43,408 nucleotides of DNA, taken from the NCBI GenBank assembly GCA_030694425.1, contig JAUXYI010000027.1, positions 1 to 43,408 of the forward strand. Direction: 5' to 3'. Shown piece by piece: positions 8,812 to 18,005 of this stretch. Source of the stretch: Thermodesulfovibrionia bacterium. GTDB taxonomy: Bacteria > Nitrospirota > Thermodesulfovibrionia > UBA6902 > BMS3Bbin08. Each line of letters begins with the position of its first letter. Position 1 is the first letter of the stretch. Under the pieces are notes generated by a model. It did not search any database and had not been told where the DNA came from. It worked only from the letters and a program-made list of their open reading frames with translations. Both the position numbers and the translations under genes were made by a program.

Positions 8812-8841
8812 TTGATAATAGCATGAGTTCCATGCTAACAT
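8812..8841 (+). promoter_or_regulatory. higBA promoter with overlapping HigA operator
   Basis: TTGATA (8812-8817) and TAACAT (8836-8841) are separated by 18 nt. Within the spacer lies a perfect inverted repeat, TAGCATG (8819-8825) - AGTTC - CATGCTA (8831-8837). This is the expected layout for autorepression by the HigBA complex. The -10 box ends six bases before the higB GTG. Confidence 0.65.
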
Positions 8842-8847
8842 GAATGT

Positions 8848-9141
8848 GTGATTCAGTCATTTAAAGAGAAGGGAACGGAAGATATTTTCAACGGCAAAAA
8901 TTCTAAAGATGCAAGAAAAACATGCCCACAATCGTTATGGAAGATTGCAGCAAGGAAATTGGATCAACTTGATTCTCTAAAACATCTCAATGAACTACGT
9001 GTTCCCCCAAATAATAAATTGGAAGCCCTAACAAGAGATAGAAAAGGACAAAATAGCATAAGGATAAATGATCAATATCGTATATGTTTTACATGGCAAG
9101 AATCCGGACCAGAAAAAGTAGAGATTACGGATTATCATTAA
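8848..9141 (+). CDS. higB: HigB-type mRNA interferase toxin (RelE fold)
   Basis: The 97 residues follow the HigB/GraT pattern closely: IQSFKEKGTEDIFNG at the start, KIAARKLDQLDS, LRVPPNNKLEALTRDRKGQ, and the C-terminal SIRINDQYRICF...VEITDYH active-site region. These toxins cleave ribosome-bound mRNA. The only start that fits the family N-terminus is GTG at 8848, which has no Shine-Dalgarno sequence. With the -10 box ending at 8841, the message may be leaderless. The antitoxin gene follows after a short gap, in the toxin-first order usual for higBA. Confidence 0.92.
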   Translation: MIQSFKEKGTEDIFNGKNSKDARKTCPQSLWKIAARKLDQLDSLKHLNELRVPPNNKLEALTRDRKGQNSIRINDQYRICFTWQESGPEKVEITDYH

Positions 9142-9168
9142 AAATTAATATATTTTATGGAGGTAAAT

Positions 9169-9492
9169 ATGGTTCGTATACCAACACATAGAGAGCCAAC
9201 CCACCCCGGGGAAATGCTCCTTGAAGAATTTTTAATTCCTATGGGTATCACCCAGCGGGAATTGGCAAATGAAATTCATGTCCCCTACCAGAGGATTAAT
9301 GAAATTATCAACAAACGTCGTGGTGTGACACCCAGTACAGCTCTACGGCTCGCAAAATTCTTTGGGGTTTCAGAAGATTTTTGGATGAATCTACAACTTA
9401 GATGGGATATATATAAAGCGAAACTTAATGAGGCAAACGAATTAAAGACAATTAGGGCCATCAGAATTAATGGGGCATTGGTACATTCATAA
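9169..9492 (+). CDS. higA: HigA-type antitoxin, XRE-family helix-turn-helix
   Basis: The protein binds HigB and represses the operon. It carries the HigA signature HPGEMLLEEFLIPMGITQRELA followed by the helix-turn-helix segment IHVPYQRINEIINKRRGVTPSTALRLAKFFGVS. The start is set at ATG 9169, because the GGAGGT of the ribosome-binding site overlaps an earlier in-frame ATG at 9157 and is correctly spaced only for 9169. The length is 107 residues, normal for the family. The last dozen residues (RAIRINGALVHS) look unlike the usual family tail and may reflect a small rearrangement at the 3' end. Confidence 0.9.
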   Translation: MVRIPTHREPTHPGEMLLEEFLIPMGITQRELANEIHVPYQRINEIINKRRGVTPSTALRLAKFFGVSEDFWMNLQLRWDIYKAKLNEANELKTIRAIRINGALVHS

Positions 9493-9525
9493 ATTTAAAC
9501 AGAGATGCCCAACAAATCATTACCT

Positions 9526-9600
9526 TGAACGAGGAGAGTGAACACAGGGTCAAGAGTGAACACAGTGAACACAGGGTCACACAGTGAACACAGGGTCAAG
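9526..9600. repeat. Tandem word-like repeat, unit agtgaacacagggtca
   Basis: About four imperfect copies of gtgaacacagggtca or its shortened form follow the higA stop. There are no spacer-repeat alternations of CRISPR type. It separates the toxin-antitoxin pair from the next gene. Confidence 0.8.
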
Positions 9601-9622
9601 TCTTGATTTATCAGTTTTCTAA

Positions 9623-9651
9623 TTAACTGAATTCTATTCACATCATATAAT
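9623..9651 (+). promoter_or_regulatory. Possible promoter for the cyclase-like gene
   Basis: TTAACT (9623-9628), a 17-nt spacer and a consensus TATAAT (9646-9651). The -35 match is weak. The leader would be about 90 nt. Confidence 0.35.
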
Positions 9652-9748
9652 TCATTTAACTTCTGATATTTTAAGACCCGAGACCCTTTTATTTCTTTTC
9701 TTGCTTTTTAGAACTTTCTTGGTTAATAATTACAATAAAAAGAAAATT

Positions 9749-10384
9749 ATGACTCAGAATAGATCTTTGAATGAAAAAGCTATTGTAGGTTTTCTTGATA
9801 TCTTAGGATATGATGCTATTGTTAAAAAAATGATCGATGACATCGAATTTGTTAAAAGATTCGATGATCTAATGTATGGAATTACAGTAAATATGCTACA
9901 GAAATTTAAAAACCTTCAACTTTCAGCCATAACACACGATAAAACAGTAGATGAGGCATACTTCAAGAAAGTTGTTGATGCCATAAAAGTAAGGTTTATT
10001 TACGATAACATCATATTTTCATTACCTCTGTCTGATATCACGTTTAGTTCACAAGAATTTGATAAGAAAACAACTGTTCTCAATTGTATAGAGACTTTCT
10101 TTTCTTTGATATCAATGTTCTCTACATTTTTTATCGGTAAAATGGGTTCTCTGCTTAGAGGTGGTATTTCGATAGGTTCACACTATGAATCTGAAAAGGA
10201 TAATTATCTCATGATTTTTAGCGAGGCGCATAATAAGGCAGTCCGTCTTGAGAGGGAGGCTAATTATCCCAGAATAATACTTGAAGAAAGTCTTCGATTA
10301 CGGGAAATCATTTATAATAATAGAAACAAAATAATGGAGGCATGGGATGAGCACTGCAGTCAATCTTCAAGAAGTAAGAATTAA
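9749..10384 (+). CDS. Nucleotide-cyclase-fold-like protein of unknown function with a DUF4160-like tail
   Basis: I do not recognise a named family. From the ATG at 9749 (preferred to a TTG at 9701) there are 211 residues. IVGFLDILGYDAIVKK near the start, FIYDNIIFSLP in the middle, LRGGISIG and FSEAHNKAVRLEREANYPRI resemble the order of class III nucleotide cyclase elements (two acidic metal sites, glycine strand, final helix), so a distant cyclase-like fold is possible. The last 25 residues (LREIIYNNRNKIMEAWDEHC) instead resemble the C-terminus of DUF4160 proteins, which usually precede DUF2442 genes, as here. It may therefore be a chimera. There is no strong ribosome-binding site. The 3' end overlaps the next start by 38 nt. 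Confidence 0.55.
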   Translation: MTQNRSLNEKAIVGFLDILGYDAIVKKMIDDIEFVKRFDDLMYGITVNMLQKFKNLQLSAITHDKTVDEAYFKKVVDAIKVRFIYDNIIFSLPLSDITFSSQEFDKKTTVLNCIETFFSLISMFSTFFIGKMGSLLRGGISIGSHYESEKDNYLMIFSEAHNKAVRLEREANYPRIILEESLRLREIIYNNRNKIMEAWDEHCSQSSRSKN

Positions 10385-10619
10385 GAGTGTAAGTGTCACC
10401 GAGGATACCATCACAGCATATCTTGTTGATGGAAGAGTGATTAGTGTTCCACTTACATGGTCATGGCGGTTATCAGAAGCAACACCAGAACAGCGTACCC
10501 GTTATGAGATTATAGGTGACGGGCATGGTATACATTGGCCAGAGATTGACGAGGACATTAGCGCAGAGGGGATGTTATACGGTACACCTGCCCCGAGGCC
10601 ACAGAAACCTTCAAAGTAA
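10347..10619 (+). CDS. DUF2442 family protein
   Basis: The 90 residues match the DUF2442 pattern: a short beta-rich N-terminus, then ITAYLVDGRVISVPLTWSWRLSEATPEQRTRYEIIGDGHGIHWPEIDEDISAEGML, with the family's W-P-x-ID-EDI-S-x-E-G-ML signature. The function is unknown; genes of this family are commonly paired with DUF4160, and the pair is often viewed as toxin-antitoxin-like. GGAGG six bases before the ATG fixes the start inside the 3' end of the previous gene. No intact DUF4160 gene is present; only a possible remnant at the end of the upstream gene. Confidence 0.88.
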   Translation: MSTAVNLQEVRIKSVSVTEDTITAYLVDGRVISVPLTWSWRLSEATPEQRTRYEIIGDGHGIHWPEIDEDISAEGMLYGTPAPRPQKPSK

Positions 10620-10651
10620 TTTATTTATATAAAAAAGGGTGACTATTCCAA

Positions 10652-11119
10652 CTAAAATGCATTACGACTTGTTTCAAACACCCCTTCAACTTTTGTAATC
10701 AACCATTTATATGATGATTTTTCAAAAAAGATTTTTATTGCTGCTGCCTGTCCTGCATCGCCTATAATATATCCTCTGTTTTCACCTTCTGAAGCAATTA
10801 CCCTGACATCTAACTCAGTTTCTGCAAAATTTTCTCTAAGTGAAATTTTTGTTATGGTTCTTTCAATTTTTATATCATTCAGGCGGCTGAGAACAGTCTG
10901 TAATATTTTTTTTATCTGGATATAGCTGGCACCATAGTCGTCTCTGTAGTTATAGGAAACATATTCCATTAACTTATCAATATTTTTCTCAACAATGGCA
11001 TCCTCGCTGTTATTAATAACCCTGATTATTCGCTTCTCATCTGTTGGATAAAATATATAAACTGCTGCTGCACACAGAATTAATGCAGCAAGGATAAAAG
11101 CAAGTCTATTTTTTTTCAC
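10652..11119 (-). CDS. Membrane-anchored NTF2-like protein of unknown function
   Basis: The 155 residues start with a basic tip and one hydrophobic segment (KKNRLAFILAALILCAAAVYIFYP), a signal anchor or uncleaved signal. The remaining exported domain has an SEDAIVEKNIDKLMEYVSYNYRDDYG stretch followed by strands ending YKWLITKVEGVFE, a layout typical of NTF2/SnoaL-like folds. No catalytic motif is evident. It lies 8 nt downstream of the ytxH-like gene, so it is probably the last gene of that envelope-related unit. The assignment is by pattern only. Confidence 0.6.
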   Translation of the reverse strand: MKKNRLAFILAALILCAAAVYIFYPTDEKRIIRVINNSEDAIVEKNIDKLMEYVSYNYRDDYGASYIQIKKILQTVLSRLNDIKIERTITKISLRENFAETELDVRVIASEGENRGYIIGDAGQAAAIKIFFEKSSYKWLITKVEGVFETSRNAF

Positions 11120-11127
11120 TTAACGAC

Positions 11128-11439
11128 TTAAAGAGAATGTTTCCCTTTCTCTTTCTCATATGCTTCTTTGCCTGCCTCAACGGCAGCAGTGAGCAAAGAT
11201 TTCTTCTCCTCAAAAAAATCCTTGCCATCTTCAACAGCTGACGTAACCTTGTCTTTTATCTGTCCGGCATAGCCTGTAGCTTTTTCTTTAATATCATCTG
11301 CAATGCCCTTTATTTTTTCTCTTGTCTCCTTCCCGGATTGCGGAGCCATAAGTAATGCAACTCCAGCGCCCACTATGCCGCCTAAAACAAAAGCCAAGAA
11401 AACACTGCTTGCAGAAAAACCATCATTATTATTGCTCAT
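11128..11439 (-). CDS. YtxH domain protein
   Basis: The sequence has a hydrophobic glycine-rich segment (FLAFVLGGIVGAGVALLMAPQSGKETREKIKG), the YtxH signature, then an amphipathic lysine/glutamate-rich helix typical of membrane-associated general-stress proteins. The start is set at the second ATG (11439), because GGAGG is only two bases from the first ATG but eight from the second; this gives 103 residues. It overlaps the end of the DUF948 gene by 11 nt. The function is unknown; the family is linked to envelope stress. Confidence 0.85.
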   Translation of the reverse strand: MSNNNDGFSASSVFLAFVLGGIVGAGVALLMAPQSGKETREKIKGIADDIKEKATGYAGQIKDKVTSAVEDGKDFFEEKKSLLTAAVEAGKEAYEKEKGKHSL

Positions 11440-11833
11440 CTGCATTTCCTCCTTTTTTTATAATACCCTTAGCAAGAGTTGCAAGGGCAGTTTTTATGCC
11501 TATGCCAAGACTCGCGGTTTTAATGGAAAAAGAGAGTCCTGTCTTTTTAATAAAATTGTTTAATTCGTCAACCAACTCTCCTGTTTCTCCTATTGTCTTT
11601 GCAAGATGCTGAACGTTTTTTGTGCTGTCTTCTATATCTTCCGTTATCCTGTTTAACCTTTCAACGCTTATTTTTAACTCTGATAAAAGGGGAGATAAAG
11701 ATTCCTGTGTGGTATTGATAAAGTTCCCCAGAAACATCAGTGTTTTTTTTGCATGCAGGATAAGAGGAATCAGAAATACAAGCAATATTATAAATCCCGC
11801 GGCGATTATTCCTAAAAATAATTGAACACTCAA
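11429..11833 (-). CDS. DUF948-like membrane protein
   Basis: The 134 residues have an N-terminal transmembrane segment (about residues 5-28), then long heptad-like helices (LNRITEDIEDSTKNVQHLAKTIGETGELVDELN) like the DUF948 family, and a glycine-rich hydrophobic C-terminal segment. The start is TTG, supported by AAGGAGGG upstream. DUF948 and YtxH genes are often adjacent, as here. No enzymatic motif is visible; a structural or stress role at the membrane is only inferred. Confidence 0.8.
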   Translation of the reverse strand: MSVQLFLGIIAAGFIILLVFLIPLILHAKKTLMFLGNFINTTQESLSPLLSELKISVERLNRITEDIEDSTKNVQHLAKTIGETGELVDELNNFIKKTGLSFSIKTASLGIGIKTALATLAKGIIKKGGNADEQ

Positions 11834-11928
11834 GGCGTTCCCTCCTTTCTTTCAACCATAAAATATATATCACATATCTTTATGATTTGCAAACATTATT
11901 ATGGCAAATTCTTTATCCATGGATGGTT

Positions 11929-14025
11929 CTATCCTTTTTCTTCTTTCTCTGGTTTTGCCCTTTCAGAGATAATTTTCTGAGCAAGATGGGAGGGAACTTC
12001 TTCATAATGCGAAAACTCCATTGAGTAAATGCCCCTGCCGCTTGTGAGAGAATTAAGCTGATTTGCGTAGGTAAGCATTTCAGCCATGGGGACAAGCGCT
12101 GTGATTTTTTGTCTGCCGCCCGACTGAGGTTCCACGCCCTGAACTTTTCCCCGCTTCCCGTTAATGTCTCCTATAACACTCCCCAGAAACTCATCAGGAG
12201 TAATGGTCTCAACCTTAAATATTGGCTCAAGAAGCACAGGTACTGCATCCAGAAAAGCCTTTTTTAATGCCATGGAGCCTGCTATTTTAAATGCCATTTC
12301 CGAAGAATCAACTGTGTGGTATGAACCGTCACAAACCGTTGCCCTCATATCAACTATAGGATAACCTGCAAGGATTCCTTCCTGCATGGCTTCAACGATT
12401 CCTTTTTCAACCGCCGGTATATACTGTCTTGGGATTACGCCGCCGACTATCTTATCAACAAATTCAAAACCTGCGCTCCTGGGCATTGGGTTTATTTCTA
12501 TCCAGCAGTCGCCGTACTGGCCGCGTCCGCCCGATTGTTTTTTATACCTGCCCTGTGCCTTTACAGATTTTCTAATTGTTTCTTTATAAGGAATCTTCGG
12601 AGTCTTCATCAAAACCTCAACCCCGAATTTTCTCCTCAACTTTTCAAGTGCGACCTCAAGATGCATCTGTCCCATACCTGAAAGAATCATATCTTTGGTT
12701 TCAGCATCACGATAAAATTTAAGCGTTGGATCCTCCTCAAGAATTCTGTGGATACCTAAACTCACTTTATCTTCATCGCCTCTGCTCTTGGGAGCAATTG
12801 CATAGGAAATCATCGGGTCTGAAAACTTGATGGGTTCAAAAAGTATTGGATTCCCTAAATCAGCAAGTGTATCCCCTGTCTGCGTATCTTTAAGTTTTGC
12901 AACGGCCGCGATTTCGCCCGGACCGATTTTCTGTACAGGTACCTGCTTTTTGCCCATCAAATAAAAAATATGTCCTAATTTTTCTTTACTGTTGCGGTTT
13001 GAATTATAAACTGTTGAGTCAGCCTTTAATACACCTGAAAAAACTCTGAAAACAGTAAGTTTCCCTGCGAACGGGTCAGCTATGGTCTTGAATACCTGTG
13101 CAGAAAAAGGCTCAGATTCTGAAGGGTTTCTTTGAATTTTATCGCCGTTTTTTAAATTTTTACCGGTAATCGGCGTGATTTTAGCCTTTTCAACAGGCGA
13201 AGGAAGACACAGGGTTATCACATCAAGGAGTTGATGCACTCCTATGTTTTTTATTGCAGAACCGCATACAAGAGGAATAAATCTTCGGGTGATAGAGCCT
13301 TCTCTTATTCCCTTTTTAATTTCTTCATCTGTCGGGTCAGTGCCTTCAAGATATTTCTCAAGGAGCGAATCATCTAATTCTGCAATTTTTTCTATTAATT
13401 TTTTTCTGTATTCTAAGGCGCTGGATTTAAGTTCTTCAGGGATATCTTCTTCTCGGTATGCTCCGTTGCTGAATTTTATTGCCTTCATATTTACAATATC
13501 TATAACACCTTCAAAACTTTCTGCTAAACCTACTGGAATGTTCAGCGGGATTACTGAAGATTCATATGCTTTCTCAAGCTCACCCACCGCCCTGTCAAAA
13601 CTAGCATTTTCCCTGTCCATTTTATTGACGAATACCACCCTGGGGATTTCATAATTGCAGGCATATTGCCAGATTTTTTCAGTTTCAGCCTTTACTCCTG
13701 AAAGAGCGCTTATAATAACCACGGCGCCATCAGAGATACTCAAGCAGCCTTTTGTATCTTCAATAAAGTTTATATACCCCGGAGTATCAATTATGTTAAA
13801 TCTAAAACCTTTCCAATCACAAAAAGCCATTGTAGAAGATATAGAAATCTTCCGCTCTATCTCTTCAGGCTCATAATCAGTTATTGTATTTCCGCTATCA
13901 ACACTGCCAAACCTGTCAGTTGCTTTAGAATTAAAAAGCATTGCCTCAACAAGTGATGTCTTCCCCGCGCCGCCATGTGCAATCACAGCAATATCCCTGA
14001 TTTTTTCAACATCAAAATTTACCAT
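11929..14025 (-). CDS. fusA: Elongation factor G-like translational GTPase (EF-G2 type)
   Basis: The 698 residues cover all five EF-G domains. The P-loop is AHGGAGKTSL, not the AHIDAGKTT of the main EF-G, and the other G motifs are DTPGYINF and NKMD. This GGAGKT variant marks the secondary EF-G2-like group. Domain IV is present (GRGQYGDCWIEINP) and domain V ends with GIYSMEFSHYEEVP. Main EF-Gs translocate tRNAs and help recycle ribosomes; the specific role of this paralogue is uncertain. The start follows a GGGGGG-TTA sequence. The gene stands between rseC and DUF948, away from ribosomal protein genes, which also argues for a paralogue. Confidence 0.9.
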   Translation of the reverse strand: MVNFDVEKIRDIAVIAHGGAGKTSLVEAMLFNSKATDRFGSVDSGNTITDYEPEEIERKISISSTMAFCDWKGFRFNIIDTPGYINFIEDTKGCLSISDGAVVIISALSGVKAETEKIWQYACNYEIPRVVFVNKMDRENASFDRAVGELEKAYESSVIPLNIPVGLAESFEGVIDIVNMKAIKFSNGAYREEDIPEELKSSALEYRKKLIEKIAELDDSLLEKYLEGTDPTDEEIKKGIREGSITRRFIPLVCGSAIKNIGVHQLLDVITLCLPSPVEKAKITPITGKNLKNGDKIQRNPSESEPFSAQVFKTIADPFAGKLTVFRVFSGVLKADSTVYNSNRNSKEKLGHIFYLMGKKQVPVQKIGPGEIAAVAKLKDTQTGDTLADLGNPILFEPIKFSDPMISYAIAPKSRGDEDKVSLGIHRILEEDPTLKFYRDAETKDMILSGMGQMHLEVALEKLRRKFGVEVLMKTPKIPYKETIRKSVKAQGRYKKQSGGRGQYGDCWIEINPMPRSAGFEFVDKIVGGVIPRQYIPAVEKGIVEAMQEGILAGYPIVDMRATVCDGSYHTVDSSEMAFKIAGSMALKKAFLDAVPVLLEPIFKVETITPDEFLGSVIGDINGKRGKVQGVEPQSGGRQKITALVPMAEMLTYANQLNSLTSGRGIYSMEFSHYEEVPSHLAQKIISERAKPEKEEKG

Positions 14026-14038
14026 TAACCCCCCTTCT

Positions 14039-14140
14039 ATAAAATTTAAAAATTAAAATTCAAAATGCAAAATTAAGGAAATTTTATTTAATTAGAATTA
14101 CTTTTCCACAACTTTGATTTTTGATTTTTACATTTTGATT
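14039..14140. repeat. AT-rich word-like repeat, aaaatgcaaaattaagga type
   Basis: Imperfect units (aaaattcaaaatgcaaaattaagg) are mirrored by ttttgatttttacattttgat. Related blocks lie at 17919-18004, 24495-24603, 28735-28777 and 33691-33740, always between genes. Confidence 0.75.
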
Positions 14141-14578
14141 TTATTGAAGTATCTCTTCAATCACTGGCTTATACTCTATTTTAGTTTCTGCCTTTTTACT
14201 CCATGCCTTTATCATAAGAAAACTTATGATAAAACCAGCAAAACCTAAAACAATAGATACAATATCTGAATTTATTTGTTTAAAATATGATTCACCAATA
14301 TTTTTGCCGATAATTACACCAGCTATAAAAACTGACGTCGGCATGCCGTAAACCAATATTGCTCCTTTAAGATAAGTCTGGGGCTTTATAGAGACTCTGA
14401 CTTTCTGTCCTATTTGAGCTTGAACCGCATTTAATGCTTCTATCTCCATCCCCTGCTCTGAAGATTCGCATACGCCGCTTGCAGCACATCCCTCACAGCT
14501 TCCTCGCTTTTGGACAAGGACTTTTGCCACAGTACCATCTGTTTTTGTTATTATTCCTGTTTCTTCGATATCTGCCAT
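14141..14578 (-). CDS. RseC/SoxR-reducing-system family membrane protein
   Basis: The 145 residues start with an N-terminal domain carrying clustered cysteines (CEGCAASGVCES), as in RseC and RsxC-associated proteins. Two transmembrane segments follow (about 75-95 and 105-128), then a short polar tail. Family members influence sigma-E signalling or reduction of SoxR through the Rnf/Rsx complex; no rnf or rpoE gene is in the window, so the partner is unknown. The ATG at 14578 is chosen over an upstream TTG because GGGGGT lies directly before it. Confidence 0.85.
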   Translation of the reverse strand: MADIEETGIITKTDGTVAKVLVQKRGSCEGCAASGVCESSEQGMEIEALNAVQAQIGQKVRVSIKPQTYLKGAILVYGMPTSVFIAGVIIGKNIGESYFKQINSDIVSIVLGFAGFIISFLMIKAWSKKAETKIEYKPVIEEILQ

Positions 14579-14649
14579 GTTAACCCCCACTCTCAAATTT
14601 TAAATGTCAAACAATAAGCCGTCATTGACCAGAAAATAGTAGTTAAGGC

Positions 14650-14732
14650 TGTCATTCCGGCAGGTTGTAAGCCGGAATCCAGTTCCTTGTGAAAAGACTC
14701 TGGATTCCCGCTCAACAGACTGCGGGAATGAC
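14650..14732. repeat. GTCATT-type dispersed element
   Basis: It begins tgtcattccggcaggttgta and ends gactgcgggaatgac. A partial second unit continues to about 14803 (gattccagtcttcacgggaa tgaca). This fills the rseC-cimA gap. Confidence 0.8.
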
Positions 14733-14868
14733 GGACAAGGGTTATTTTCATGCTCTTTTGTGAGCCAAAGGCTCGTGTCGATTCCAGTCTTCACGGGAAT
14801 GACAAGAAAAAAATAAAATAAAACTTAAGAAACGCAACAATAGATTTGTCATTTAAATTAATTGTTCC

Positions 14869-16431
14869 TTACCCTCTCAATAATTTATATTCAATGCTGT
14901 CCACAAGCGCCTGCCATGATGCTTCTATTATGTTTTCAGACACTCCAACGGTTCCCCATTTATGAGTATTATCACCTGATTCAATCAGGACCCGGACTTT
15001 TGCATAGGTGCCGGTGCCTGCTGTTAATACCCTTACTTTATAATCTAAAAGTTTAACCTGTTTAAGCTGAGGATAAAATTTCTCAAGCGCCTTTCTTAAG
15101 GCATTATCTAATGCATTCACCGGTCCATTGCCTGTTGCAGCAGTATGTTCTTCTTTCCTGTCCACTTTTAACATTATAGTAGCTTCGCTAAGAGGCGGCT
15201 CTCCTTCTTTTCTTTTTTCAACAATTACCCTAAAGCCTATAAGGTCAAAAAATTTACGGTGAAGTCCGAATGTCTTCTTCATCAAAAGTTCAAAAGAAGC
15301 CTCGGCGCCTTCAAACTGAAATCCCTGATTTTCAAGTTCCTTCATGTCATGGACTATCTGTGCTACCTTTGGAGAATCAGGGTCAACCTTTAAATTGAAT
15401 TCTTTAATTTTTCTGATTATGTTGCTCTTGCCGCCGAGATCTGATATGAGAACCCTTTGATAATTTCCAACAAGCTCTGGCTTTATATGTTCATATGTCT
15501 CAGGGTGCCTTAAAATTGCGCTGACATGGATGCCGCCTTTATGCGCAAAGGCGCTGTCTCCCACATACGGCTGTCTTTTAAAGGGTCTAACATTTGCTAT
15601 CTCTGTCACAAAGCGTGAAATATCCTTTAATTTCTTTAATTGATAATCAGTTACAATATCACGTTTAAGCTTTAACTTTAAGTTTGGAATAACGGAAATG
15701 AGGTTTGCGTTTCCGCATCTTTCGCCCAATCCATTTATTGTTCCCTGAATCTGCGATGCACCAAGTTCAACTGCGATAATGGAATTAGCAACAGCACACT
15801 CAGCATCATTATGGGCATGAATGCCAATGGGAGTTTTAAATCCTTCCAGAACTTTTTTTACTATGTTCCCTAAATCATGAGGTAAAGTCCCGCCATTTGA
15901 ATCACAGAGTACAAGACAATCAGCGCCTGCCGAAACAGCAGCCTCTAATGCCTTAAAGGCATATTCGGGGTTTGCCTTGCAGCCGTCAAAAAAATGTTCT
16001 GCATCAAAAAATACTTTTAGAACTTTTTTCTTAAGATATGATATGGAGTTATAAATCAAATCCAGATTTGTATTGAGGGAAACCCTGAGAGCCTCTCTCA
16101 CATGGAAGTCCCAGGTTTTTCCAACTATAGTCACAATAGAAGTTTTAGCATTTAGGAAGGCTTTTATATTCGGGTCATTGTGGACTTTATACGAGGCATG
16201 ATGCGTAGAACCAAAAGCAACTAACTGAGATGTTTTTAATTTAAGTTTTCGTACCTTACTGAAAAATTCTGCGTCTTTGGGGTTGGCGCCGGGCCAGCCG
16301 CCTTCAATATAATCAATGCCAAGCTCATCAAGTTTTTCAGCAATCCTTAACTTATCCTCGACAGAAAATGAAATGTCTTCAGACTGAGCGCCGTCTCGGA
16401 GTGTAGTATCGTATATTTCAATTCTTCGCAT
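14869..16431 (-). CDS. cimA: (R)-citramalate synthase
   Basis: The enzyme condenses pyruvate and acetyl-CoA to citramalate, giving 2-oxobutyrate for isoleucine without threonine deaminase. The N-terminus [22 protein letters not shown] has the DTTLRDG metal-binding motif of the LeuA/HMGL TIM barrel. [16 protein letters not shown] and [12 protein letters not shown] supply further active-site motifs. The C-terminal half (from about residue 380) is the LeuA-type allosteric domain. The 520-residue length and [10 protein letters not shown] favour CimA over LeuA or homocitrate synthase. ATG 16431 is preferred to a TTG six bases upstream. It follows lysC and apgM in the same direction, consistent with a branched-chain and aspartate-family block. 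Confidence 0.93.
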   Translation of the reverse strand: MRRIEIYDTTLRDGAQSEDISFSVEDKLRIAEKLDELGIDYIEGGWPGANPKDAEFFSKVRKLKLKTSQLVAFGSTHHASYKVHNDPNIKAFLNAKTSIVTIVGKTWDFHVREALRVSLNTNLDLIYNSISYLKKKVLKVFFDAEHFFDGCKANPEYAFKALEAAVSAGADCLVLCDSNGGTLPHDLGNIVKKVLEGFKTPIGIHAHNDAECAVANSIIAVELGASQIQGTINGLGERCGNANLISVIPNLKLKLKRDIVTDYQLKKLKDISRFVTEIANVRPFKRQPYVGDSAFAHKGGIHVSAILRHPETYEHIKPELVGNYQRVLISDLGGKSNIIRKIKEFNLKVDPDSPKVAQIVHDMKELENQGFQFEGAEASFELLMKKTFGLHRKFFDLIGFRVIVEKRKEGEPPLSEATIMLKVDRKEEHTAATGNGPVNALDNALRKALEKFYPQLKQVKLLDYKVRVLTAGTGTYAKVRVLIESGDNTHKWGTVGVSENIIEASWQALVDSIEYKLLRG

Positions 16432-16520
16432 TATCAAAAAATTTTGAAACCTTAATTGTGTTACGAGTTTTTTAAAATACTAATAAAACCACAAATAAGT
16501 CCACGTAACTATCTCTGTTC

Positions 16521-16591
16521 TGTCATTGCGGCTTGTCCGCAATCCTTCTTAAAGAAAGATTCCCGATCCCGAAGCATCGGGAGGAATGACA
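16521..16591. repeat. GTCATT-type dispersed element
   Basis: It begins tgtcattgcggcttgtccgc and ends gggaggaatgaca, with a cccgaagcatcggga-like core. It lies upstream of cimA in the gap after lysC. Confidence 0.85.
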
Positions 16592-16683
16592 AAATATGTG
16601 GTTTTACTTATGAACTCCTTAGTAATTATGTTCTTAGATTTTTTAAATAACATAGATTTTCATACTATTTTACAATATAAATA

Positions 16684-17901
16684 CTATTTTGCAAGATTAA
16701 ATGCATCATGCAGTGTTTTAACTGCTTTTTCGGTATCCTTAACATCAATCACACAGGAAACTTTTATCTCTGAGGTGCTTATCATCATTATGTTAATGCC
16801 TTCCTTTGCAAGGGTCTCAAATATTTTAGCAGCAACTCCAAAATGAGATACCATGCCGACCCCAATAATGGAGACCTTTGCAACATCGGTATTCATATTA
16901 ACGCCCTTTGCGCCAAGTTTATCAGATACGTCTTTAGTAATCTCAAAAGCCTTTTTGCTGTCAGCTTTTGAAACAGTAAAAGAGATATCAGTTGCTTTTG
17001 TATCACTGCTTATATTCTGAACAATTATGTCAACCACTATATTTGCATTGGCAATTGCATCAAAGAGATTAGCTGCTATCCCGGGTTTATCAGGCACTCC
17101 CATAATAGTAATTCTTGCCTGGTTTTTATCAGCAGCAACGCCAGAAACAACAATTTTTTCCATATCCTCATCCTCCTTTATAATAAGTGTTCCGGGGTTA
17201 TAATTAAAACTTGAACGAACAACAAGGGGCACATTATATTTTTTTGCGAATTCAACAGAGCGTCCATGAAGAATTTTTGCTCCCAGACTCGCCATCTCAA
17301 GCATTTCATCATAGGAGATTTTATCCAGCTTTCTTGCTTCCTTGACTATCCTCGGGTCAGTTGTGTACACGCCATCTACATCTGTATATATCTCGCAAAG
17401 GTCAGCTTTAAGCGCAGCTGCGATTGCAACAGCAGTAGTGTCAGAGCCGCCCCTGCCGAGAGTTGTAACATCAGAGGACTCATCAATTCCCTGAAAACCT
17501 GCAACAACCGGAATCTTATCTTCATTAATAGCCTTTACAAGCCTTTCTGCACTAATACGTTCAATCATTGCCTTTGTATGAGCGCTGTCTGTTATTATCC
17601 CGACCTGTCTGCCTGTAAAACTTACTGACTTATATCCCATGCTTTGTATCGCCATAGCAGTAAGAGCGCTGGTTACCCTTTCCCCTGATGAAAGAAGCAT
17701 ATCCATCTCTCTCTCATCGGGTGCATCTGTTATCTCATGAGCAATTCTTATCAGTTTATCAGTCTCACCCGCCATAGCAGAAACAACCACAATTACTTTG
17801 TTGCCCTGTTTTGCAGTGGCTACGACTCTTTCTGCAACTGCTTTGATCCTATCTGTGTTTGCAACAGAAGAGCCGCCGTATTTTTGAACTATTAAAGCCA
17901 A
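16684..17901 (-). CDS. lysC: Aspartate kinase
   Basis: The enzyme phosphorylates aspartate, the first step toward lysine, methionine, threonine and isoleucine. The N-terminus [18 protein letters not shown] has the [10 protein letters not shown]/substrate motif. [16 protein letters not shown] and the [17 protein letters not shown] segment complete the kinase domain, and two C-terminal ACT domains (from about residue 265) point to feedback control. The likely start is TTG at 17901, since a GGAG lies seven bases before it; an upstream TTG at 17913 contains that ribosome-binding site. The length is 405 residues, standard for the monofunctional enzyme. It lies between apgM and cimA. Confidence 0.95.
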   Translation of the reverse strand: MALIVQKYGGSSVANTDRIKAVAERVVATAKQGNKVIVVVSAMAGETDKLIRIAHEITDAPDEREMDMLLSSGERVTSALTAMAIQSMGYKSVSFTGRQVGIITDSAHTKAMIERISAERLVKAINEDKIPVVAGFQGIDESSDVTTLGRGGSDTTAVAIAAALKADLCEIYTDVDGVYTTDPRIVKEARKLDKISYDEMLEMASLGAKILHGRSVEFAKKYNVPLVVRSSFNYNPGTLIIKEDEDMEKIVVSGVAADKNQARITIMGVPDKPGIAANLFDAIANANIVVDIIVQNISSDTKATDISFTVSKADSKKAFEITKDVSDKLGAKGVNMNTDVAKVSIIGVGMVSHFGVAAKIFETLAKEGINIMMISTSEIKVSCVIDVKDTEKAVKTLHDAFNLAK

Positions 17902-18005
17902 TATAATCTCCAAATCAAAATTAAAAATGTAAAATGTAAAATTAAGGACTTTTTATTATTAAATCTTGTTTCCATAATTTTGATTTTTTATTTTTTATTT
18001 TTGAC

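Noticed and set aside
9526-9600. Possible CRISPR-like tandem repeat
   Set aside because: Units are short, variable in length and nearly contiguous, without unique spacers, and no cas genes are present.
17914-18005. Lysine riboswitch upstream of lysC
   Set aside because: The gap is only about 90 bp of AT-rich word-like repeat with no recognisable aptamer.
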